DNA of 64,000 nt, taken from assembly GCF_963662255.1 (NCBI RefSeq), contig NC_085060.1, positions 14,293,925 through 14,357,924 on the forward strand, in the 5' to 3' direction. This stretch comes from Cinclus cinclus. Taxonomy: Eukaryota; Chordata; Aves; Passeriformes; Cinclidae. The first letter of the stretch is position 1; each line of letters begins with the position of its first letter. The position numbers were made by a program, and so were the translations under genes. Below the pieces are notes generated by a model, which saw nothing but the letters and a program-made list of their open reading frames with translations, did not search any database and was not told the DNA's origin. Shown piece after piece: positions 54,177 to 64,000 of the stretch.

Positions 54177-57100
54177 CTACATCCTGGCAGGCTGCAGGTC
54201 GGCGGGCGGAGGAGGCTGAGCTTCCAGGTCCAAAGCACCCAGAGCTCCGCGCTTCCCGAGCGGCCTCGGCGCTTCCCGGCAGGGCCGCGGTGGCGGCTCC
54301 AGGACGTGGTCCCCATGGGCAGAGGGACACAGCCTCTGGGTCTGGCGCAGCGGGACCTCCTGTCTGTCCCCCCCGCACTGCGGTGACAGCTGGTCCAGCT
54401 GGCTCAGGTGAGTAGCCACATACAGCGAGCAGTCGCCCAGCCCCACCGTGTCCCTGGTCAGGGCAGCCGACTTGGATCTCTTGCGGTGGCCCGCTCTGGA
54501 GGGGCTCTGTGGGTGCCCGCGGGACGGGCTCGGTGGCCCACAGCGGGATCGGCCAGACCACGGCTCCTCCTCTGAGGGCAACGGGACCCGCGCTCCAGCG
54601 GGGCTCCGGCACGGCTGGAGCCCGGCCGGGCCCTCTGCCTGCTTCTTGGGGGCTTCTCCGGGGGCCGGGAGCCTGGCGTTGGGGATCCCCTCGAAGATGA
54701 AGTAGGCGGGGTTGGTGTAGCCGGTGGCCGGCTCCGGGAGGCTGCGGGGGCGGCTCCTGCGAAGCAGAGAGAGAGAAGGGGTTCAGCATCCCCCCACTCC
54801 GGGGCTCCGGCACGGCTGAGCCCACCTGGGGTACCTGAGGCGCTGCGGGGGCGGCTTGGGGCGCATCGGGGGCTCTGCCGCCGGCTCAGCATCCTCCTCG
54901 AAGCTGATCCACTCTGTAAAGGCAGCGAGGTCTGGCTTCACCCCACGGCCGGGGGCCAGAGGGCGATGTGGTCCAGGATGTCCCCGAGTCCAGGGCACCG
55001 GGAGGGGGCCGTGTGTTACCGTAGAGCCTCTCGCGGGTGCCGCAGCGGCCCCGGGGGACCCGGACCCGCATCCAGCCGCGCACGGATCCCGTCTCCTCTC
55101 CACGGTGGAACAGGAAGGTCTCGAACTGCTGGGCCGTGGTGCCGATCGCTGACCTCAGGGCGAGGCAGCACTCACCTGCGGGTGCAGCGTCAACCCCCGG
55201 GGCTCGGGGGACACGGGAGCTCTCCGTGAGCAGCGGCACCCGGAGCAGGGTGAGTGCCAGGGTCCCTCCTGCCGAACTCCAGCTACCAACCTCATACCCA
55301 ACAGGTTGTAACCTGGGGAGGGGCTGTGCTTGGCACCCTCATTGCCACCATGGTGACCACAGTGTCACCATCCCCACGTACCGTAGGACTCACAGCTCTC
55401 CACGCCCTTGATGCTGAGGAGCAGGTGCTGGTCCCCCAGGTACTCCAGGTCGGGCAGGATGGGGTTCAGCTGTGCACAGAGATGGGGGGTTTGGGGGGGC
55501 TGCCACAGGGTAAGGGGCACAGGGAGGCTCTGTCCTGGGGGGTGGTGACAGCTCCAGCTGCCTTTGGGGCTCAGAGTACGGAGCCAGAGGCAGGGATGGG
55601 GATGAGGATGCTCTAGGGGTGCGCACCACAGGCAGATGCTTGGAGGACCAGCCCAGCTTGAGGAAGCCAGGAATATCACAGCTCTGGAAGGTGTTCTCCC
55701 CGCTCCGCTGCATCTCTGAGGGGAGACAGAGGGACACAGCTGGACACAGGCCCACTCACCCCACAGCCACCCCCAGCACCCCAGGCACCCCCTCACCCTC
55801 CAGGCAGTAAGAGTGGAACTCGATGTAGCACTTGCTGCGGCTCGTGGTTTTCAGGATCACCTCGATGCTCTCCCACTCGATGCAGGCCAGCACCTCGGGG
55901 CTGGAGCCAGGAGCTGCAGGCAGGTCCTGGCAGGTCAGGGTGTGCTGGGGCTCACCCCAAACCCGGCCCGAGGGGTGGCAGACCCCAGCCCTTACCCTCC
56001 TTGGGCACAAACTGCGACGTCACTCCCACCTCAAAGGTGGCAAAGACAGGCGAGTGGTCACTGGTCACGATGTCATCGGTGCAGCCTGCGTGGCAGGAGG
56101 GGGAGCTTGGGGAAGGTGCCAAAGCCCTGGGGTCCTGGGCAGCATTGGCCACCCCTGGCTGCTGTGTCCCCAAGGTCTCACTCACCGTAGGAGTTACAGA
56201 CCACGTGGGTCTCCGGGTGCGACTTCCACAGGATGCGGTCACACCACGAGGGGACATTGATCCGCATCTAGAAACAGTGAAAGCAGCTGGTTCAGTGTAT
56301 TCTCAGGTCTGGGTCCCCCTGCCCAGAAGAGCATCCCAGCACCCCAAAAAGTGACTTCCCTCCTGCCCAGACCCTGTTTTGGTAGGAAACAGGCTGATGG
56401 AGCTGTGGGGACTGAGCATCATCATGCAACTCCCTCAGCACCCTGCTGTCCCTGTCCCCAGAGATGTTCCTGTCCCCTCTGCTTGGAGAGAGGCCTCTGG
56501 AACTCACCCCCGTGGCCTTGGACTTCTGCCACACGTAGGTGTCCCGGGTGCCCCGCTCGTACCGGTAGGTGGGAGGGAAGGAGATGTCACCCTCACCTGG
56601 AATCAGGACATGCAGGTGGCACGGGGGCCATGGTCCCTGCCTGTCCCCATGGGGTATCATGGTCCCCACGGGAGGCTCACACTGATGGCTGGCACCCCCA
56701 CCTCGGTGCACACCAAGGTCCCCCAGGCTCTGGGCACTTTGTGAAGGGCTGTGCCAGGAGACGGGAGCCCCAAGAGCTGAGGGTGACATGGGGAGGGCCA
56801 TGGGGACACTGGTGCTGCTGTCTCAGCGGGAGAAGCAGCGTCCTTGTCCCACACTCACTGAACTGCAGGAACACCTTGTTCTTCTCCCGCTCCAGGTTGA
56901 GCTGGTCAACAGCCAGGAGGGTTTGAAAGTCCTTCTTGACTATGTGGGTGAGGATGTCCTGTGCCAGGGAAGGACAGTGACTTCCTGGGCTCCTCTCCCC
57001 CTGCTGTCCCCAGCCTGGCACCTGCAGGGTCCCACCTGCACGTCCATGTCCAGGCGGTAGTTGAGGTCCCCAAACCAGAAGAGGTGGCTGAAGCGCAGGG

Positions 57101-60100
57101 TGAGGTCGAAGCCCCCCAGACGTTTGTCCCCCAGGGCCAAGGAGTGCAGGATGTCACTGTAGTTCTGATTACGCCTGCAGGGGGGACAGTGGCATTGTAT
57201 AAGCCACCCCGAGGACACCTCACCCCCATTCTGTTCCTGCCACCTGGGAACAGGGGCAACCCCACAGCCTCTCAGCTCCCTGAAACATCCACCTGCCCGG
57301 GGACAGCCCCATCCTCCCCATCCCTGCATCACCTGTGGGTCTTCTCGTTCCCAGAGGCCAGGTGGCAGTTGACGAAGCCAAAGGAGGTCCCGTTGAAAAG
57401 GAAGGAGACGCCGACAGCTCCCTTGTTCCCTGCAGGGATGTGCCACCACTGAGCTCTGGGGGAGCCCAGAGGTCCTGTCCTGGCCCTCGGGCTGTCCCCT
57501 CCCTCAGGCTCATCTCCCTGCCCCATCCCCTCCCTACCCAGCGTGTTGGCGATCCCAGTTTTCACACTGGAGGTGTGGACGTGGCTGATGCGCCGCTGAT
57601 GCTCCGGCTTCACCAACACCACCATCTTGATGCTCCATAGGCACTGCAGGGCCACCTGTGGTGGGGTAGGGGGTGAGCTTGCTTGGCCCCCATCCTGCTC
57701 CACAGCCACGGAGGATGGGGCTTGACACTCAGGTAGGTCAGCAGCCCACCCCTGACTCCTGGGGATGGCTCTCACGGAGTCTGTGGGGCACAGGAGGGTC
57801 CCTGGACTGGTTTGGGGTGGGGAAGGGGCCGTGGGGCAATGGCTGCTGGTACCCAGCCCCCCAGGCCTGTTGGGGGCCTGGCTGTGCCTGCTGTTACCAC
57901 TCGATAGTCGATGGCCATGAGGGTCTTGAGGGAGGCGCAGAGGAACTCGACCCACTCGTGGTCGCCCAGGGAGTTCTCCTGGGTGCCAATGACGTAGATG
58001 TCGTGGGGGATGCAGTCTGTGGTCTCGTCCTGCGTGTGCCCCAAGCCCCTCGAGGTCAGCCAGGAGGCCAGGGAGCGGGGTGGGGTTGTGCTGCCTGTGG
58101 GCAGGGACACGGGTCACACAGAGGGGACATGCCAGGCTCCCAAGCTTCTTTCCAGCATGGCCCTGCCTGTCCCCAGGAGCTGCCGGGGGGGGGGGGGGGG
58201 GGGGGGGCGGGGGAAAGCATTGTGCTGGGCACAGGTATCAGCTGTGTGCATCACAGATTGAAAGCCCAAAACTCTCAGAATCCCTGTTCCTCTGTCTCCC
58301 CAACACCCCTCAAGTGAGTGGATCACCACAGGACAGATAAAGCCCATGGCAGCCAGACTGGGGTCTTCTCCAGCTTCCTCCTCAAACTGACAACCAGCTC
58401 AGACCTGAGATTTCCTCAGACACCTCCCAAAACCCAGCCAGCCTCACAAAGAGCCACAACAACTTCCCAGGACAAGGCCACCTTCTCCTGGCCCCTCACC
58501 CATGTTCCATGTCCCGATATACACCGAGATGATCTCAGGCTCATCCAGGTTGGAATGCTGGATCTTCATCAGCTGCAGCAGCTGGCAAAAAGCCTCTCGC
58601 TTCTGCAGGATGGTGCAGTTGTCTTAGAGAGATGGGGGGCACAGCACCCCAGGATCAGGTAGACATCAGCCCCAGGTGTAGGAGCCAGCTTGCAGGGGTA
58701 GTCTCAGTCCTGAGACCACTTATTTGCGACTCCTCATGCTCCTAAGGGCCCCGTATTCCCCCAGGACACGCTGGCGCCGCTCACCCGGGCGCTGGGGAAG
58801 ATGACATCTCTGCTCAGGCTCTTCTGGTTCTCACGGGCACACACCAGCCTCACCTTGCTCTGCACACTCTGGTACTTGATCAGCTGCAGGACTAATGATG
58901 GGGGTCAGGGGGGCGATGGTGGACCCCACCTCCCACCACAGGGCAATGTGGGATAGGGTGTGGCCCATCACTGTGGCATCAGGCCTATGGCCTGGAATCC
59001 TACAGCCCCATTGCCTGGAACCCTACAGCCCCAAAAAATCCCACAGGCAGCCAGCAGGAGCGCAGCAACCCCTTACTTCTATCGTGTGGGATCACCTCCT
59101 CCAGGGAGCCACCGCCCCGCTTGGTGATGGTCACTGTCCCCGACTCCACGTCCACCGTCAGGGCTGCACGCTGCGACTTCCCCACCTTCACCTGCACACA
59201 GGGACGTGGCTCTGCAGCTGTCCCCACACCTGCCCTGCCCAGCAGGGACACCAGGGTCCCTCTGTGTCCCCAGCCTCACCTCGAAATTCTGCATGGCCAG
59301 GGGCCTGGCAGCTGGCTGGGGGGCCACAGCCACGCTGGGCAGTGCCAGGTTGTGCTTTGTCACCAAATCCTGCAGCGATTTCAGCACCTGCCAGCGGGAC
59401 GGGAAGTGTGCTGGGGGCACTGGGCCAACTGGGAGCCCTGGGCTGCACTGCCACCACAACTTGGCTTGACAGAAGGGTTAATTTAGGGGAGGGGTAGCTG
59501 TGCCTCCCCTGCACCAGGACTGGGGTCAGGCACCTTCTTCTCCAGCGAAGAGAGGAGGTGGTTGACAGTGGAGATCTTGCTGAGGAGCAGCTCCAGGTCT
59601 GGATCGCTGCTCAGGAAACCCTGAAGGGGAGGTTAGATAATTCTGGAGTAGTGCCGTGGCACTGGTGGACTCCTCTCTGTGGCTCCGGTCTGCACCGTGA
59701 GATGTGGAGGTCCCTGGGAGCTGTGGGGGCACTCACCTGCTCCCTAGCCGAGCTGCGAGGGGACACAGGGGGGTCGAACACCTTGGCCAGGGTCTCCAGG
59801 CCCGCCAGCGTGAAGTCGATCTCACTGAAGGGGAGGAGAGAGCGGGCGAGGGGCGGTGTGGGCGTCTCCCGTGCCTTGACGCGACGCTCAGCCGCCGAAA
59901 GGGGACGGGGACAAGGTGGGTGGCCCCGGGCTGTGGCCCCGCTCCAGCCCCACCATCCCCAGGCCACTGACCCGTGCAGTGCCCGGCAGGCAGTGGCGAG
60001 TGCGGTGCTGAGGTGCTGCGGGTGCCCGTGGCACAGAGCCTGCAGGTCCTGCACGTGGTGGGTCAGGTACTCGGCCATGAAGCCCATGAAATCACTGGCC

Positions 60101-62208
60101 GGGCTGGGAGAGGGATGGGCATGAAGATCCCCTCCGAGCATCACCATCCCATCGCCCGGGGCGGGCAGGGATGCGTTACCTGCTGTGGACCTGCTCCTGC
60201 AGCCTCTGGTGCAGCTGCTGCGGGATGTGGGTCCGGCTGGAGGGGGGAGCTCCGGGACAAGGCACCGTGTGCCCCCAGCCTCGGGCATCCTCCCCGTCTG
60301 TGGGAAGAGTCACCAGCTCAGCGGGACCCTCCCCGCTCCCAGCCTGGCACTGCCCCCGACCCCTCCCCGGCTCACCCGAGTCCTCGGCCGGCCTCGGGCG
60401 GTGCACGGGGTGTAGTAGGGGGGTCACCAGCCCGTTGTTGGGGTGCTGGTAGGCGCCGATCAGCTCGGGGAGGGTGCGGAAACACTTGGCTTGGATGCCT
60501 TGGATGGTCTGGGGAGGCAGAGCAGAGGAAGCACAATCACATCCCCTCCTCTGCCAGAGCAGCTCTAGCCTGCTGTGTGTCCAGTGGGTCTGTCCCTCAA
60601 AATGTGCCCGTGGTGAGTTGGAAGGGCCAGGTGGACACCGAACCCATGGAGTGAGGAGCATGGAGACATCAGCCTCCTTCGGCAGACCGGGATTCTCTCT
60701 GTGGATAGCCGGGACACTGTTTTTAGGGGGCAGAAAGGGCAGCTGCAGAGAGCTGGGTACCAGGAGAAACCCTGAGGGGGCATCGAAGGGGGCAGGGACA
60801 GGCACCATGGGGCTCGCTCTGTGTGGCCAGGCTGTGTGGTAGGAAGGGACAGCGTCAGGATGCGCTGTGCTCTGCGGAGCCTCGCTCTGCCGGCCCCGAG
60901 CTGGAGTGACTGCAAAGCGCCCGCATCCTGCAGCTGGTGCAGAGGACAAACCACAGGTGGATACCACCTCAGCGGGGAGGAGAATGAGCACCCCAGGCCC
61001 TGCACAGCTTCATCCTGCCCACGGCCAGCTCCGAGGCACCGCCCAGGGCAGGGGGTGCACCCTCCCTGCACCCACCTGCACTGAGAGCAGCCCCTCGTCA
61101 TCGGGGAGGATGCGGTAGGTGTAGACGTGCCTCTGAAACCTGGAGAGAGCGGGTGAGGGGCCCCGTTCCGCTGCCCACGGCACTGTGGCAGTGCTGGGGG
61201 CCCAGCCCTGAGAGAAACACCCTCCATAGAAAGAGGAACTGAGTGAGCATTTCTAGATTTAAATCATCACCCTCATCTCCGGGGCTGTGGGAGGATGTGC
61301 AGTGTCCCTCTGCTTCCAAACAGGCTGGGACAGCCCTGACTCCACCAGCACTCATTGGGGTACCCACAGCGCCCTGGCTTTTTGGCCTGACAGAGCCTTT
61401 GCCATGCTGCTTGTGGGGCCACTGCACAACCCTGCCCGTGCCACCATCCTGTGCCAGCAGCCTGGATTCTGGCTCGTGCCTCACACCCCCACTGCCCAAA
61501 TTTGCAATTTGTCTCACACAAGGGCCAGGCCAGTGAAGGAAAGGGGGTGCATCCTGCCAAACCTGCCCACACAGATGTGTGACAAGTAGGCAGGAAGGGT
61601 GCAGAGCAGGAAGGATGCAGAGCAGGAAGAGTGTAGGCAGTAGGAAGGGTGCAGGCAGCAGTTCTCTCAGGGGCTGCACACCTGGTTCCAGGTGTGGGCA
61701 TGGTAAGATGCCCCATGTTGGGGGCCGTAGCCCCAAAACATCTCCCTGTGGGAGATGCTCACAGGCCAGCAGCAGCCCAAAACAGCTCAGTGTGCCCTGG
61801 ATTTGGGTTATCTGTTCAGCAGCCATGGTGCTGGGCAGGGCTGTGGGCCCAGCTTTCATCCTGCTCCCAAGGACACGGCTCCACTGCCCTGGTCCGGGGG
61901 TCACTCAAAACCCTGGTGCCAGGGAGCTGCCACCCTGCTCACCCCTCTCTCATCCATGCAGAAGGTTTTTCAAAGAGGTTTTGGCAGTGCCTGGAGCAGG
62001 GAGAGGCACAGAGGAAGGCAGGCAAGAGACAAGAGACAGAAGCCACAGGCAGAGGCAGGGCAGGGACTCACAGGAGGCACAGGGCATATGCCCCCTTCAC
62101 CGACTCGCTGTCCCGCACCAGGAAGGAGCCGTCCCGCCCAGCCTTGGCCAGCAGCTCCTCAGCCACCACCTGGCTGATATCGCGGTGGTACCACTCTGCT
62201 GCCGCCAT
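54177..62208 (-). CDS. INPPL1-like: SHIP2-type SH2 inositol 5-phosphatase lacking SAM domain
   Basis: Twenty-five exons on the minus strand, 5' to 3': 62208-62072, 61139-61076, 60508-60376, 60297-60180, 60103-59972, 59824-59737, 59620-59534, 59387-59280, 59191-59077, 58891-58785, 58602-58500, 58094-57898, 57655-57538, 57429-57333, 57174-57036, 56958-56859, 56596-56508, 56267-56186, 56085-55996, 55913-55797, 55715-55627, 55469-55382, 55175-55020, 54913-54835, 54756-54177. All phases agree: 1,070 residues. SHIP enzymes remove the 5-phosphate from PI(3,4,5)P3. An N-terminal SH2 domain (FLVR arginine R32) is followed by a PH-related region, the 5-phosphatase (TWNMG ~396, FWFGDLNYR ~567-575, PSWCDR ~650-655, TSDHSP ~679-684), a C2-like domain and an NPAY motif (893-896). 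It matches INPPL1 better than INPP5D, but ends without the SAM domain of INPPL1 (1,258 residues). Confidence 0.95.
58185..58207. repeat. Poly-G run (23 nt)
   Basis: Twenty-three consecutive G, then CGGGGG, in the intron between exons ending 58500 and starting 58094 of the SHIP2-like gene, about 90 bp before the latter. It is a candidate G-quadruplex on the plus strand (C-rich in the transcript). Confidence 0.97.
60509..61075 (-). other. SHIP2-like intron 2
   Basis: About 570 bp, no element recognised. Confidence 0.6.
61140..62071 (-). other. SHIP2-like intron 1 (within coding part)
   Basis: About 930 bp. It contains a short tandem repeat at 61588-61659; the rest is unremarkable. Confidence 0.6.
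61588..61659. repeat. Imperfect ~18-bp tandem repeat
   Basis: About four copies of a unit like 'gcaggaagggtgcaga' with substitutions. Confidence 0.8.
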
Positions 62209-62640
62209 CCTGCCGAGCTGTGTCCCCGTCCCAGCGCCACATCCAGCTCAGCAGGGGCTGCTGGCGGTCACGGGGGCTGCTGGGGCAGGTGAAGGAGGGG
62301 GTGGCGTGGGGTCACCGGGCCTCTGGTACCCGAGCGTGGTGCTGGCTGCAGGTCCCGGCGGGTGACAGGGAGCCACCGAGGTGATGCTCATGGGGACGGG
62401 GTACCCTGCGGGCAGGCAGTGTGACAGGAGCACCAGGGGGGCAGCTGGTGGAAGCTGGGGGTCCGGATGATCCTCATCCAGCCTGCAGGGAGCACAGGGG
62501 CAAATCAGCTAGCTCATCTCTCCTTGGGGGGGGGGGCGGGGAGGGGTCACAGGAAAAGTGGCCCTGGGCCACCATCCTACCGTGGTGCACAGCAAGGACA
62601 GGCCATTCTGGTGGCACCTAGGGGTGAGACCTCACCCGAC
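62209..62640 (-). other. Upstream of the SHIP2-like start codon
   Basis: The sequence just before the ATG may be 5'UTR or an intron following a non-coding first exon. A G-rich tract sits at about 62527-62545. Nothing else is seen. Confidence 0.5.
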
Positions 62641-63070
62641 ACACTCACCGTCCTTCACAGATGCCGTGCGGGACTCCCGTGCGGGGCTCTCGTGGGGCGC
62701 TGTGGGCAGCGAGCAGAGATTTTGGGGTTCAGCCGAGCCGGAGAGGAGCCGTGATGCTGCTGGGCTTCCCCCGGTGTGTCACACCGGCCCCCTGCCCGGC
62801 ACGCTGCCCATCGGGGCGGCAGCTCTGGGTCACGCAGTGCCCCCGGGATGCCCTCGGTTCCCGTCCCGCGGGCCGGCCCGTCCCGCTCGCTGCTGCTGCG
62901 CTGCTCTCTCTGCGCTCTTCCTCCTTCTGTGCGCCCCGCCAGCCTCGGGAGCGGCCTCCTCGCTCCTCCTCCAGCCCCGCTACCGGGGCAGGGCAGCGGC
63001 CACGGCACGGCGGGGACAGCGCGGACACTCCCGCAGCGCGCTCTGCCTCCACCCGCTCCCTCCACAACCT
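62640..63070 (-). promoter_or_regulatory. INPPL1-like: CpG-rich probable promoter of SHIP2-like gene
   Basis: A dense cluster of CpG dinucleotides (for example 62860-62895 and 62985-63045) lies 0.4-0.9 kb upstream of the start codon. No TATA box is seen. Assignment rests on position and composition; it might equally serve a gene beyond the window. Confidence 0.5.
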
Positions 63071-64000
63071 CCTCGGGGATGAGGGATGCGCAGAACCCTG
63101 GGAGAAGGCACTGACAGTGGTGCCCCTGAAAGAGAAAGCCCCTGAAACATGTCTGGGGCGGCGGGCAGGGCATGAGCTGCCCGCTCCTGAGGATGTGCTG
63201 CCCGCGTTGGGGCCGAGCTCTGCCCGGAGCTGCTGCGGGCACCGGCGCCCACGGCGGCACTCATGTCACCACCACACCTGTGTGTGCCCTGCCTGCAGGT
63301 GGCAGGGGATTTGGGTTCAGGGGCTTCCGGGAAGGGGTCCCGGGAAGGAGAGAGACTTTTCCCAGCAGGACTGGGCTCGGACAGCACCACAGGTCCTGGG
63401 TGCAGCCCTCGTGGTTATGACCTCGTGGCCGGGAGGGAGCTGGCCCACGCTCGTGTGGTGGCTCGAGCTGCCAGGAGGGTGATTTAGTAGCAATTAATTA
63501 CAGATGAGCAGCAACCACCGTCTGCTGTCCAAGTGTTTGGCAGCTCCAGGGCAGCTCAGGGGATAGATGGAGAAGCAGATTCCTGCTGGAAGAGGATGAG
63601 GATGAAGATGAGGATGAAGTCACATTCCTGACAGTTCCCTACCCTTGGCACCTCCGCACATCCCTGCAGCCCTGGGGCAACACTATGGGACTGTTCCCCC
63701 CCTCGTGCCCCAGCCCTCCGGCACAGAGGTGCCAAAATCCCCTGTGAGGCTTCCTCCAGTTCCCAGCCTCGAGAGGAACCTGTGGCTGGGCCAGCGAGAA
63801 GCTGGGCCAACCAGTTAGTTTTGAGCTGGTGTTCTGGTCACACAGCAGTGGGTGCAGCTCTGCCCAGCACCTGCCGTGGGGACAAAGAGAGGTGGCAGGG
63901 TTGTGTGGGACTGGAGACACCCATCCTGCTGGAGCCCCAGTGCTGCTCCCTGCCATTACTTAACAGCACGGCAGTAATTCCTGGCACGCATGGAGGTGCC
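63070..64000. other. Distal upstream region at window end
   Basis: No gene is supported. A short purine-rich 'gatgaggatgaagatgagg' tract is at about 63595-63618. The remainder is unique. Confidence 0.55.

Overview
This is vertebrate nuclear DNA, almost certainly from a bird. It has intron-rich genes with consensus splice sites, AATAAA signals, CpG-island and TATA promoters, and roughly fifteen 5'-truncated fragments of the avian LINE CR1. The gene order EDA - IGBP1 - DGAT2-like - P2RY4 matches human Xq13.1, which corresponds to chicken chromosome 4 and songbird 4A (synteny from general knowledge, not searched). One assembly gap of 200 N lies at 15443-15642.

Layout. 1-15442 (+): 3' half of EDA (ectodysplasin A), six exons from the basic linker through the collagen repeats into the TNF domain; the C-terminus falls in the gap. 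15643-19470: probable EDA 3' end and intergenic DNA. 19554-22155 (+): a two-exon leucine-rich-repeat receptor of the LRRC32/GARP family. 22156-28700: gene-poor. 28820-31796 (+): five-exon WNT11-type gene (WNT11B). 32686-36530: intergenic, with a unique AT-rich block that may be an enhancer. 36687-41283 (+): IGBP1 (alpha4), six exons, CpG-island promoter. 43001-46706 (+): eight-exon DGAT2-family acyltransferase. 48516-49640 (-): single-exon P2RY4. 54177-62208 (-): 25-exon SHIP2-type inositol 5-phosphatase (INPPL1-like). 62209-64000: its CpG-rich upstream region.

I rebuilt every gene exon by exon from splice sites and reading phase. All complete genes close in frame: 682, 345, 340, 361, 374 and 1,070 residues for the GARP-like, WNT11B, IGBP1, DGAT2-like, P2RY4 and SHIP2-like proteins.

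Main observation. The genes inserted into the EDA-IGBP1-P2RY4 block (GARP-like, WNT11-like, SHIP2-like), together with the DGAT2-like and P2Y genes, are each paralogous to a gene on human 11q13 (LRRC32, WNT11, INPPL1, DGAT2, P2RY2/6). The window therefore looks like the second copy of an ancient duplicated block that mammals have largely lost. The GARP-like protein keeps both cysteines used by GARP to bind latent TGF-beta covalently, and the SHIP2-like protein has lost its SAM domain. No operon-like or prokaryote-type system is present.
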